From: Falsiroseomonas bella
GTDB taxonomy: Bacteria > Pseudomonadota > Alphaproteobacteria > Acetobacterales > Acetobacteraceae
NCBI RefSeq assembly: GCF_003173615.1
Contig: NZ_QGNA01000002.1
Location: 496,001-560,000, forward strand
Reading direction: 5' to 3'
Length of the DNA: 64,000 nucleotides
Made by a program: the position numbers and the translations under genes. The notes under the pieces were generated by a model. That model was not told where the DNA came from. It was given only the letters and a program-made list of their open reading frames with translations, and did no database searches. Numbering within the stretch: position 1 is the first letter of the stretch; each line of letters begins with the position of its first letter. This document shows, piece by piece, positions 8,176 to 16,637 of the stretch.

Positions 8176-9447
8176 CTAGCGCACCAGCGCGAGGCTCAGC
8201 GCGGGCACGTAGGTGATGATCATGAGGTTCAGCAGCAGCACGGCCAGGAAGACCAGCAGCGGGCGCATCAGCTGCTCCATGCTGATCCGGGCGATGCCGC
8301 AGGCGACGAAGAGGTTCACGCCGACCGGCGGCGTGACCATGCCGACGGCGAGGTTGACGATGACGATCAGCCCGAAATGCACGGGGTCGATGCCGAAGGC
8401 CATGGCAACGGGCGCCAGGATCGGAGCGAGGATGATGATGGCGGCGAAGGTTTCCATGAACATGCCGACCACCAGCAGGAACAGGTTGACCAGCAGCAGG
8501 AAGACCAGCGGGTCGGAGGACACCCCGGAGAGCATCGCGGCGATCTTCTGCGGCGCCTGCAGCAGTTGCAACGCGTAGCCGAACATCGCCGCGAAGCCGA
8601 CGATGATCATGACGACGGAAGCGGTCAGCGCGGCGTCGGCGAAGATCCTCGGCACCTCCGTGATGCGGATCTCGCGATAGACGAAGAGGCCGAGCACCAG
8701 CGCATAAGCCACGGCGACGACCGCCGCCTCGGTCGGCGTGAACAGGCCGCCATAGATGCCGCCGAGGATGATCACCGGCATCAGCAGGGACAGGAAGGCG
8801 CGGCGGAAGGCCGAGAACAGGTTGGCGGCATATTCCGGCAGGCTCACGCGCATCCGCTCGCCATGGCCGGCGACCATGGCCATCAGGCTCGCGGTCAGCA
8901 TCAGCGACAGGCCGATCATCAGACCCGGCAGCGCGCCGGCGATGAAGAGGTCGGTGATGGAGACGCCGGTCAGCACCGCATAGATCACCATCGGCACCGA
9001 GGGCGGGATGATGACGCCGAGCTCGCCCGAGGAGGCGACGACGGCGGCCGAATAGGGCCTCGGGTAGCACTGCCGCTCCATCTCCGGGATCAGCACGCCG
9101 CCGATCGCGGCGGCCGTCGCGGCGGAACTGCCGCTGATCGTGGCGAAGAGCATCGAGGTCAGCACCACCGCCGCGGCCAGGCCGCCCGGCAGGACCCCGA
9201 CCACCGCGATGGCGAAGCCGACCAGCCGCTTTGCGATGCCGCCCACCTGCATCAGCCGTCCCGCCAGCACGTAGAGCGGAAGGGCCATGAGCGCGAAGCT
9301 GTCGAGGCTCTCGAACACCACCTGCGGGATGGCGATGAGCGGGATGCCGAGGCCGATCATGGTCGGCAGCGGCGCGATGCCGAGGGCGAGGGCGATCGGC
9401 AGGCCGCCGAGGAACAGCGCCGCCAGCAGGAGAAGCGCGCCGCCCAT
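8176..9447 (-). CDS. TRAP transporter large permease (DctM)
   Basis: 423-residue sodium-dependent permease with about twelve hydrophobic segments, full length for the family. Visible family blocks are GSSAATAAAIGGVLIPEM, SGELGVIIPPSVPMVIYA and GMVTPPVGVNLFVACGI. It starts three bases after the dctQ stop and is followed after 29 bases by dctP. It moves the ligand delivered by DctP across the inner membrane. Confidence 0.95.
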   Translation of the reverse strand: MGGALLLLAALFLGGLPIALALGIAPLPTMIGLGIPLIAIPQVVFESLDSFALMALPLYVLAGRLMQVGGIAKRLVGFAIAVVGVLPGGLAAAVVLTSMLFATISGSSAATAAAIGGVLIPEMERQCYPRPYSAAVVASSGELGVIIPPSVPMVIYAVLTGVSITDLFIAGALPGLMIGLSLMLTASLMAMVAGHGERMRVSLPEYAANLFSAFRRAFLSLLMPVIILGGIYGGLFTPTEAAVVAVAYALVLGLFVYREIRITEVPRIFADAALTASVVMIIVGFAAMFGYALQLLQAPQKIAAMLSGVSSDPLVFLLLVNLFLLVVGMFMETFAAIIILAPILAPVAMAFGIDPVHFGLIVIVNLAVGMVTPPVGVNLFVACGIARISMEQLMRPLLVFLAVLLLNLMIITYVPALSLALVR

Positions 9448-9450
9448 CGC

Positions 9451-10020
9451 CTACTCCACGCCTTCGGTCGTGGCGCCGATGGCGCGGATGTCGCGCCGGT
9501 CGAGCAGCGACTCCGCCATCAGCGCGGCGGTGTTGAGGATCATCAGCGCTGCCCCGGCCGGCATCGCCGCATAGACCCAGGCTTTCGGGATCTGCATCAC
9601 GGGGCTGGCCTCGACCGCGCCCAGTTCCATGAAGGCGAGCCCGACCGAGATCAGCAGCCCGAAGAAGCCAAGGCAGACCAGCAGGCCGAGATGCACGAGC
9701 CCCTGACCCGGCAGCGACGGCAGCGCGCGCACGATGAATTCCAGGGAGATCAGCTGGCGCTTCCGGCAGCCGATACCGGCGCCGAGGAAGACGATCCAGA
9801 TCAGCACGTACCGCGCCACTTCCTCGGTCCAGGCGGCGGAAAGGTTGATGCCCGCGGTGGTGAGGACGAAGCGCACCATCACCTGCGTGAAGACAGCCAG
9901 CGTCATCACCGCCAGCAGCAGGCCGATGACATAGGTCAGCACAAGGTTCAGTCGGTCCACCAGCCAGAGCAGCGCGCGCAACCCGTCCCCCCCGATGCGC
10001 CCCGGCGGCAGACTAGGCAT
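9451..10020 (-). CDS. TRAP transporter small permease (DctQ)
   Basis: 189-residue membrane protein with four predicted helices and the family block AAWTEEVARYVLIWIVFLG. The start is ATG at 10020; the longer frame upstream is shadow of the oxidase gene. It is the first transporter gene, 35 bases after the flavin oxidase stop, which suggests the oxidase and transporter share a transcript. Confidence 0.92.
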   Translation of the reverse strand: MPSLPPGRIGGDGLRALLWLVDRLNLVLTYVIGLLLAVMTLAVFTQVMVRFVLTTAGINLSAAWTEEVARYVLIWIVFLGAGIGCRKRQLISLEFIVRALPSLPGQGLVHLGLLVCLGFFGLLISVGLAFMELGAVEASPVMQIPKAWVYAAMPAGAALMILNTAALMAESLLDRRDIRAIGATTEGVE

Positions 10021-10055
10021 CCCGCACGCGGGTTCGCAATGGGGGTGGATGTTCG

Positions 10056-11207
10056 TCAGGCGAACGCGGCGAAGCGGTCGGCGCGGAAGGGCGCGAGGTC
10101 GAAGCCCGGGTCGCGGCCGAGCAGCAGGTCCGCGGTGATCCGCGCCGTGATGGGCGCGCCGGAAAACCCCATCCAGGGGAAGATGGCGTGGAAGAAGCCG
10201 GGGATGCCAGGCGCCTCGCCGAGGATCGGCCGCCAGTCGTCGGTGCCGTTGACGATGGCGGGCCAGGTGCGGAGCAGGCGGAGATCGGCGATGGCCGGCA
10301 CGGCGGCGATGGCGACGGCGATGTTTTCCGCCATGCTGCGCGGATCGGCCGCCAGTCGCCCGTCGGCCCGCAGGCAGGACGGCCAGCCGCCGCCGATCAG
10401 CACGCCGCCGTTGCGCGCCTGCTTCAGGCTCAGCCGCTCCACCGCATGATAGACCAGGTGGCGGATCAGCGGCGCGGCGGGCTCTGTGACGTTGACCTGG
10501 ATCGGATGCGCCTCGATCGGCAGGTCGAGGCCGAGCAGGGCGGAGACACGCGCCGCCTCGGCGCCCGCCGCGTTCACGACGCGTGCGGCGCTGATGACGC
10601 CGGCATCGGTCTCCGCCCGGAAGCCGCGCGCTTCCCGCGTCAGCGCGCGCAGCGCGACAGGGGCCAGAAGTCGCGCTCCGGCGGCGGTTGCAGCACGGGC
10701 AAGTGCAGGGGTTGTCGCCAGCGGATTCGCCTTGCCCTCGGCCGGGCAGAACAGGCCGCCGATGACGCGCGGCGAGACGTACGGCGCGACGCGACGGATG
10801 CCGGCGGCGTCCAGCAGCTCCACCGCGACGCCGGCCGCGCGCTCGATCGCCGCCTTCCGCGCGATGTCGGCAAGCTGCGATTCGGTCTCCGCCACGAGCA
10901 GGCCGCCGGGCGTCGCGAGGTCGAGGTCGGTCGCCAGCTCCTCCGGCCAGCGCTGCCACAATGCGAGGGACGCGCCGAGCAGGGGCAGCGTCGGCGCATA
11001 GGCGCGCGCCCAGGCCTCGCCCTTGGTCAGGAAGGGCTCATGCGCGATCTGCGCGTGCAGGCTGCCAGCATTGGCCCCCGAGGCCCCGGCGCCGATCGCG
11101 CGGCGCTCGAGGATCGTGACCTCCACGCCCTCCCGCGCCAGCATCCAGGCGGTGGCGCAGCCGGCGATGCCGCCGCCGACCACCAGCACATCCGTCGTGT
11201 TCGCCAT
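10056..11207 (-). CDS. FAD-dependent oxidoreductase, DAO family (small catalytic subunit type, HcnC/OoxB-like)
   Basis: 383 residues. The N-terminal dinucleotide fold reads DVLVVGGGIAGCATA and is followed by ERRAIGAGASGANAGSLH, where FAD is bound. The C-terminal part, with VIGGGWPSC-type GGGW and GFSGAPITA, is of the D-amino acid/sarcosine oxidase class. Proteins of this type pair with a larger [2Fe-2S]/FAD protein to form opine oxidase, hydrogen cyanide synthase or D-hydroxyproline dehydrogenase; the genes at 12277 and 19085 encode that partner. ATG at 11207 is used because it directly precedes the dinucleotide fold. A paralogue lies at 20788-21936. It is transcribed divergently from the DapA-family gene, with a 94-base shared gap. 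Confidence 0.88.
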   Translation of the reverse strand: MANTTDVLVVGGGIAGCATAWMLAREGVEVTILERRAIGAGASGANAGSLHAQIAHEPFLTKGEAWARAYAPTLPLLGASLALWQRWPEELATDLDLATPGGLLVAETESQLADIARKAAIERAAGVAVELLDAAGIRRVAPYVSPRVIGGLFCPAEGKANPLATTPALARAATAAGARLLAPVALRALTREARGFRAETDAGVISAARVVNAAGAEAARVSALLGLDLPIEAHPIQVNVTEPAAPLIRHLVYHAVERLSLKQARNGGVLIGGGWPSCLRADGRLAADPRSMAENIAVAIAAVPAIADLRLLRTWPAIVNGTDDWRPILGEAPGIPGFFHAIFPWMGFSGAPITARITADLLLGRDPGFDLAPFRADRFAAFA

Positions 11208-11301
11208 GCGCACGGCTGCCGCTCTCCGGTCGCTGCGTTTACACGAGCATGGCGTCCCTGTAACCTCCCGCCCCCGTATCCGAGGCAGAGGTCGCGCCGC
11301 C

Positions 11302-12249
11302 ATGGCGAAGCAGTTCCGCGGCTCCTATTCCGTCATCGTCACGCCCTTCACCGAGGACGGGAAGGGCCTCGACCTGCCGGCGCTGCGGCGCTTCCTGGAC
11401 TGGCAGATCAACGAGGGCGCGCCGGGCTTCATCATCCTCGGCACGACGGGCGAGTTCCTGACCGTTTCCGACGAGGAGCGGACGCAGCTGGTCGAGGCGA
11501 CGGTCGCGCACTGCAAGGGCCGCGCCGACGTGCTGGTGGGCACCGCGAACGCCCACACGCCGCACGCCGTGCGCTACAGCCGGGAAGCCGAGAAGCTCGG
11601 CGCCGACGGGCTGATGATCATCCCGCCCTACTACTACTCGCCGACGCATGACGAGATCCACGGCTACTACAAGGCGATCTGCGAGGCCGTCTCGATCCCG
11701 ATCATGCTCTACAACAACCCCTTCACCTCCAATGTGGACATGCCGGCGAAGCTGGTGGCGCGGCTGACCAAGGATTTCGAGCAGATCCGCTACATCAAGG
11801 AAGCCAGCCAGGATGTCGCGCGCGTCTACGACATCATCGAGGCGACGGACGGCGTGATGAACGTCTTCGCCGGCGAGCGCATCGTCGAGAGCTACGCCCT
11901 CGGCGCCGTGGGCTATGTGAACCCCTTCGGCAACTACATGCCGCTGCCCTCCACGCGCATCTGCGAGCTGCTGGCCGCCGGCCGCGTGGCGGAGGCGAAG
12001 CGCATCCAGCGCTGCATCACGGAGATCGAGCACATCATCGCGGAAGGCCACCCGACCTATGGCCACCAGTGCTACTCCAAGGCGCTGGCCGCGATCATGG
12101 GCTACCCGGTGGGCGATGTGCGCGCGCCGCTGACCACCTTCGCCTCGCTCGGCCAGGAAGGGCGTGACCGCGTCGCGCGGCTGAAGCCGATCATCGAGCG
12201 CGCGAACCAGCTGGCGCGCGAGGCCGCCCTGCCGCGCGCCGCCGAGTAG
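11302..12249 (+). CDS. Dihydrodipicolinate synthase (DapA) family lyase
   Basis: 315-residue TIM-barrel aldolase/lyase. It has the family motif GTTGE at 48-52, catalytic Tyr137 in LYNNP and Schiff-base Lys166 in YIKEAS. Members include DapA, N-acetylneuraminate lyase and pyrroline-4-hydroxy-2-carboxylate deaminase. Next to an amine dehydrogenase module the last activity is tempting: that enzyme deaminates the product of D-hydroxyproline dehydrogenase. No hydroxyproline epimerase is in the window, so this is only a suggestion. It is not expected to serve lysine synthesis. It is the first gene of a roughly 10.6-kb operon ending at 21936. Confidence 0.9.
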   Translation: MAKQFRGSYSVIVTPFTEDGKGLDLPALRRFLDWQINEGAPGFIILGTTGEFLTVSDEERTQLVEATVAHCKGRADVLVGTANAHTPHAVRYSREAEKLGADGLMIIPPYYYSPTHDEIHGYYKAICEAVSIPIMLYNNPFTSNVDMPAKLVARLTKDFEQIRYIKEASQDVARVYDIIEATDGVMNVFAGERIVESYALGAVGYVNPFGNYMPLPSTRICELLAAGRVAEAKRIQRCITEIEHIIAEGHPTYGHQCYSKALAAIMGYPVGDVRAPLTTFASLGQEGRDRVARLKPIIERANQLAREAALPRAAE

Positions 12250-12276
12250 TCGTGCGGAGAGCGCGCGGATAACGCC

Positions 12277-13998
12277 ATGCGCATCGCGGGGCGGGGAACC
12301 GCGCCGCAGGGCGCGCCCGTCGCCTTCAGCTTCGAGGGCGAGGCAATCGCCGGCTACGACGGCGAGACCGTTGCGGCCGCGCTGACCGCGGCGGGCCGTC
12401 GCGCGTTCCGTCACGCGGCGCAGGGCGGCATGCGCGGCCTGTGGTGCGGCATGGGCGTCTGCCAGGAATGCCTGGTGACGGTGGATGGCCGGCCGAACCG
12501 GCGCGCCTGCATGACGACGCTGCGCGCCGGCATGTGCGTGACGACGCAGGTCGCGCATCCCATCCCCTGCGCCGAGCCGTCGCCCGCTCCGGCGCCGGGG
12601 GCCGCGACCCAGTGCGAGATCCTGGTGATCGGCGCCGGGCCGGCCGGCCAGCACGCCACGCTCGCCGCGCGCGCGGCGGGCGCGCAGGTGACGCTGGTGG
12701 ATGAGCGCGGCAGCCTCGGCGGGCAATACTTCAAGCCGCTGGCCAAGGCGCATCGCCATGTCGCTCCGCCCGATGCGCAGATGCGCGCGGGGCTGGAGCT
12801 TGCCGCGCGAACGCGCGCGAGCGGGGCCGAGGTTTTGGCCGGCGCTACGGTCTGGAGCGCGGTGGCGCCGGACGCCGTCGCGCTGACGATGCCGGATGGC
12901 GGCACGCGCTTCCTGGCGCCGCGCCGCGTGATCCTGGCGACCGGCGCGCATGAGCGGGCAGTGCCCTTTCCCGGCTGGACGCTGCCCGGCGCGATGACCA
13001 CCGGCGCGGGGCAGACCCTGGTGCGGTCCTGGCGCGTGGCGCCGGGGCGGCGCGTGCTCGTCGCCGGCAACGGGCCGCTGAACCTGCAGCTTGTCGTCGA
13101 ATTGCTGGAGGCCGGGATCGAGGTGGTGGCGCTGGCCGAATCGGCGCCCGCACCGCGCGATGCCGCGGCGCTGCTGGCTATGGCCGCGACTGCGCCGGAC
13201 CTGCTCGCGCGCGGCCTGCGCGACCGGCTGCGCCTGCTGGCCGCGCGCGTGCCGGTGCTGCACCGGCATGTGGTGCTACGGGCGGAGGGCCAGGACTCGC
13301 TCGCCCGTGTGACGCTCGCGCGGATCGACGCGGAGGGCCGCCCGGTCGCTGGCAGCGAGCGGGTGTTCGAGGCCGACGCGCTCTGCTGCGGCTACGGCTT
13401 CCAGCCCCAGGGCGAGCTGGCGCGTGCGCTGGGCTGCGCGCAGCACTGGGATGCCGCGCGGCGCATGCTGGTGACGCAGCGCGATGCGGATGGGCGCAGC
13501 AGCCTGTCCGAGATCTTCGTCGTCGGCGACGGCGCGGGGCTCGGCGGCGCGCGCGTCGCCGCCACCGAGGGGCACATTGCCGGCGCGACGGCGGCGGCGG
13601 ATCTCGGGCACGCGCCGGATCGCGCGGCGCTGGACGGGGCGCGGCGCGAGCTGGACCGGGCGCGGCGCTTCCAGGCGGCGCTGTGGCAGCTCTACCGCGC
13701 GCCCGATCCGGGCTGGGACCTGGCGGCGCCCGACACGCCGGTCTGCCGCTGCGAGGGCGTGACGCGCGGCGCGCTGGAGGCCGCGATTGCCGCGGCGCCC
13801 GATCCCGGTGCGGCGAAGCGCGCGACGCGCTGCGGCATGGGGCGTTGCCAGGGGCGCTATTGCGGGCCGCTGCTGGCCGCGGCGGTCGCCGAGGCGCAGG
13901 GCGCGACGCCATCCGAGGATGTGTTCCTCGCGCCGCGCGCTCCGGCCCGGCCGGTGGCGCTTCGAGACATCGCGCAGGCGGCGGACGCAGGGCGGTAG
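12277..13998 (+). CDS. Fused [2Fe-2S] / FAD-NAD(P) dehydrogenase large subunit (HcnA-HcnB/OoxA-like), copy 1
   Basis: 573 residues with three parts. Residues 1-90 are a ferredoxin-like [2Fe-2S] domain with Cys57, Cys62, Cys65 (WCGMGVCQECL) and Cys78. Residues from about 110 form a pyridine-nucleotide-disulfide-type flavoprotein (LVIGAGPAGQHATL, later VVGDGAGLGG). From about 488 there is a BFD-like second [2Fe-2S] domain with CRCEGVTRG and RCGMGRCQGRYC. In related systems the first domain is often a separate small subunit; here it is fused. It likely forms a complex with a DAO-type subunit (10056-11207 or 20788-21936) and passes electrons from amine oxidation. Copy 2 is at 19085. Confidence 0.9.
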   Translation: MRIAGRGTAPQGAPVAFSFEGEAIAGYDGETVAAALTAAGRRAFRHAAQGGMRGLWCGMGVCQECLVTVDGRPNRRACMTTLRAGMCVTTQVAHPIPCAEPSPAPAPGAATQCEILVIGAGPAGQHATLAARAAGAQVTLVDERGSLGGQYFKPLAKAHRHVAPPDAQMRAGLELAARTRASGAEVLAGATVWSAVAPDAVALTMPDGGTRFLAPRRVILATGAHERAVPFPGWTLPGAMTTGAGQTLVRSWRVAPGRRVLVAGNGPLNLQLVVELLEAGIEVVALAESAPAPRDAAALLAMAATAPDLLARGLRDRLRLLAARVPVLHRHVVLRAEGQDSLARVTLARIDAEGRPVAGSERVFEADALCCGYGFQPQGELARALGCAQHWDAARRMLVTQRDADGRSSLSEIFVVGDGAGLGGARVAATEGHIAGATAAADLGHAPDRAALDGARRELDRARRFQAALWQLYRAPDPGWDLAAPDTPVCRCEGVTRGALEAAIAAAPDPGAAKRATRCGMGRCQGRYCGPLLAAAVAEAQGATPSEDVFLAPRAPARPVALRDIAQAADAGR

Positions 13999-14070
13999 TT
14001 GCCGGTTGCCTCGCCCCGGCGGTGGCCTAAGATGCACGCAAGGCGGTCAGGCGTTCGGCCTGCGCACAGA

Positions 14071-15225
14071 ATGTCGGGAGAGGGCGGTCGGCGAGCGGTG
14101 CGGCGGCGGGTCGGCATCATCGTGAACCCCATCGCGGGCATGGGCGGGCGCGTCGGCCTGAAAGGCACCGACGGCGCCGAGATCCAGCGCCGCGCGCGCG
14201 AACTGGGCGCTGTGCCGCAGGCCGGCGCGCGCTGCGCCCTGGCCCTGCGCGCGATGGCCGAGGAAGGCGGTGCAGCGGAGCTGGTCGCGCCCGCTGGCGA
14301 GATCGGCGAGGCGGCGCTGGCCGAGGCGAGGCTTGAGGCGCGCATCCTGCGCGACCTGCCGCCGCCCACCGGAAGCGCCGCTGACACCAGGGCCGCCGCC
14401 GAAAGGCTGCGCGCCGAGGGCGTGGACCTGATCCTGTTCGCGGGCGGCGACGGCACCGCGCGCGACGTGGCGGGCGCCGTGGGCACGGCGCTGCCGCTGC
14501 TCGGCGTGCCCACCGGCGTGAAGATGCATTCCGCCGTCTTCGGCACCTCGCCGCGCGCCGCGGGTCGTCTGGCGGCGCGCTTCCTGGAAGGCGCGCCGTC
14601 GGTGCGGCTGCGCGAGGCGGAGGTGATGGACCTCGACGAGGCGGCGCTGCGCGAGGGGCGGGTCGCGGCGCGGCTCTTCGGCCTGGCGCGGGTGCCGCAT
14701 GAGCGCGGCTTCCTGCAGGCCTGCAAGGCCGGCGCGCGCGCCGATGACGAGGCGGCGCTGGACGCGCTGGCGCGGCGCATCGCGCGCGAATGGCCTTCGG
14801 ACCGGCTGATGATCCTCGGCTGCGGCACCACGCTGCGCCGCGTGAAGCGCGCGCTGGGCGGAGAAGGCACGCTGCTCGGCGTGGATGTTGCGCTCGGCGG
14901 CCGGTTGATCGCGACGGATGTGACGGAGGCGCAGCTGCTGCGCCTGCTCGGCGCGGCGCCCGCCGGCATCGTCGCCGGCGCGACGGGCGGGCAGGGCTTC
15001 CTGTTCGGCCGCGGCAACCAGCAGATCAGCGCGGAGGTCATCCGCCGCGTCGGGCGCGATGGCATCACCGTGATGGCGGGCCAGAACAAGCTCGCCGCGC
15101 TCGATCCGCCGGTGCTGCATGTGGACACCGGCGATGCCGAGGTGGACGCGATGCTGGCCGGCTACATGCAGGTGCACACCGCGCCGGGGCAGCGCATGGT
15201 CATGCGCGTCGCGGCGCCGGACTGA
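14071..15225 (+). CDS. ATP-NAD kinase family protein (AcoX-like)
   Basis: 384 residues. The N-terminal GIIVNPIAGMGG and central LILFAGGDGTARDV carry the GGDGT motif of NAD/diacylglycerol-kinase-like enzymes; GVPTGVKMHSAVF and GATGGQGFLFGRGNQQ are typical of the AcoX-like branch found in catabolic operons. Function in this branch is not settled; it may phosphorylate NAD or a small intermediate. ATG at 14071 was chosen because the conserved fold begins 15 residues later; the frame is open back to 13999. It lies 72 bases after copy 1 of the dehydrogenase and 20 bases before the gcvPA-like gene. Confidence 0.85.
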   Translation: MSGEGGRRAVRRRVGIIVNPIAGMGGRVGLKGTDGAEIQRRARELGAVPQAGARCALALRAMAEEGGAAELVAPAGEIGEAALAEARLEARILRDLPPPTGSAADTRAAAERLRAEGVDLILFAGGDGTARDVAGAVGTALPLLGVPTGVKMHSAVFGTSPRAAGRLAARFLEGAPSVRLREAEVMDLDEAALREGRVAARLFGLARVPHERGFLQACKAGARADDEAALDALARRIAREWPSDRLMILGCGTTLRRVKRALGGEGTLLGVDVALGGRLIATDVTEAQLLRLLGAAPAGIVAGATGGQGFLFGRGNQQISAEVIRRVGRDGITVMAGQNKLAALDPPVLHVDTGDAEVDAMLAGYMQVHTAPGQRMVMRVAAPD

Positions 15226-15245
15226 ACAGCGAACGGGAGAGGCGT

Positions 15246-16637
15246 ATGGGACATCCCTGGATGGCGAATGCGACGCCGGAGGCGAAGGCAGCGATGCTGC
15301 GCGCCATCGGTGCGCCGGACATCGAATCGCTCTTCGCGCAAATCCCTGCGGAGCATCGCTTCCGCGGCAAGCTCGACCTGCCGCCGGCGCTGGCCAGCGA
15401 GGTCGCGCTGAAGCGGCACATGCTCGGGCTGCTGCAGAAGAATGCCGATTGCGAGCAGAACCTCTCCTTCCTCGGCGCCGGCATCTGGCAGCACCACGTC
15501 CCGGCAATCGTGGACGAGGTGGTGGGGCGCACGGAATTCCTCACCAGCGTCTGGGGCACGCCGATGTCCGACCACGGCCGCAACCAGGCCTGGTTCGAGT
15601 TCTGCTCGATGCTGGGCGAGCTGGTCGGCATGGAATTCGTCGGCCTGCCTGTCTATTCCTGGGGCTGCGCCATCGGCAATGCGGTGCGCATGGCGTCGCG
15701 CCTGAACGGGCGGCGCGAGGTGCTGGTGCCGGCGGGCATGGACCCGGAGCGCCTGGACGTGCTGCGACAGTATTGCGAGCCGAAGGGCAGCCACGGGCAC
15801 ATCGCGGTGGTGCCGGTGGCGTGGGAGAAGGCGAGCGGCTTCCTCGACCTCGATGACCTGAAGGCGAAGCTGTCCGACAAGACCGCCGGCGTCTACATCG
15901 AGAATCCCGGCAGCTTCGGCGTGATCGAGGCGCGCGCCGCGGAGATCGGCAAGCTGGCGCGCGCGAGGGGCGCCGAGTTCATCGTCGGCGTGGACCCGAT
16001 CTCGCTCGGCGTGCTGGCGCCGCCGGGCGACTACGGCGCGGACATCGTAGTGGGCACGATCCAGACGCTCGGCGCGCATATGATGGCGGGCGGCGGCGCG
16101 GGCGGGTTCCTCGCGTCGCGCGACGAGGAGCGCTATGCCCGCGAATACCCCACGCTCAACATCTCCATCGCGCCGACGGACAAGCCCGGGGAGCACGGCT
16201 TCGCGCTGAGCCTGGCGCATCAGTCCAGCTACGGCATGCGGGAGGAAGGCAAGGACTGGACAGGCAATTCGGTCTACCTGACCACCATCGGCTGCGCCGC
16301 CTACATGGCGCTGCTCGGCCCGCAGGGCTTCCGCGAGGTCGGCGAGGTGATCGTCCAGCGCAGCCATCACGCGGCGAAGACTCTGGCCGGCATCAAGGGC
16401 CTGCGCATCGGCTTCCCCTGCGGCTTCTTCAAGGAGTTCGTCGTGAATTTCGACGGCGCGGGGAAGACCGTCGCGCAGGTGAACGATGCGCTGCGCGCGC
16501 AGGGGATCTTTGGCGGACGCGATCTGTCGGCCGACTTCCCGGCGCTCGGGCAGAGCGCGCTCTATGCCGTGACGGAAGTGCACACCGCGGAGGACATCGC
16601 CCGGCTTGCCGCGGCGCTGCAGGAGATCGTGGCATGA
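15246..16637 (+). CDS. Glycine decarboxylase P-protein subunit 1-like protein (GcvPA type, divergent)
   Basis: 463 residues, normal length for GcvPA, the N-terminal half of the PLP-dependent glycine decarboxylase. The start of the fold is recognisable (NLSFLGAGIWQHHVPAIVDE). The next conserved block differs: where GcvPA normally has EFYTAYTPYQ followed by a Q-rich stretch, this protein has EFLTSVWGTPMSDHGRNQ. The usual SxYDGxTAxAEA is replaced by PVYSWGCAIGNAVRMA. These blocks line the active site in P-proteins, so the substrate may not be glycine. It overlaps the next gene by 4 bases (ATGA). No gcvH, gcvT or lpd lies nearby. Confidence 0.82.
   Translation: MGHPWMANATPEAKAAMLRAIGAPDIESLFAQIPAEHRFRGKLDLPPALASEVALKRHMLGLLQKNADCEQNLSFLGAGIWQHHVPAIVDEVVGRTEFLTSVWGTPMSDHGRNQAWFEFCSMLGELVGMEFVGLPVYSWGCAIGNAVRMASRLNGRREVLVPAGMDPERLDVLRQYCEPKGSHGHIAVVPVAWEKASGFLDLDDLKAKLSDKTAGVYIENPGSFGVIEARAAEIGKLARARGAEFIVGVDPISLGVLAPPGDYGADIVVGTIQTLGAHMMAGGGAGGFLASRDEERYAREYPTLNISIAPTDKPGEHGFALSLAHQSSYGMREEGKDWTGNSVYLTTIGCAAYMALLGPQGFREVGEVIVQRSHHAAKTLAGIKGLRIGFPCGFFKEFVVNFDGAGKTVAQVNDALRAQGIFGGRDLSADFPALGQSALYAVTEVHTAEDIARLAAALQEIVA

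Noticed and set aside
8146-10449. 767-residue plus-strand open frame over the TRAP genes
   Set aside because: His/Asp/Gln-rich shadow of dctM and dctQ on the opposite strand; the TRAP genes are clearly real.
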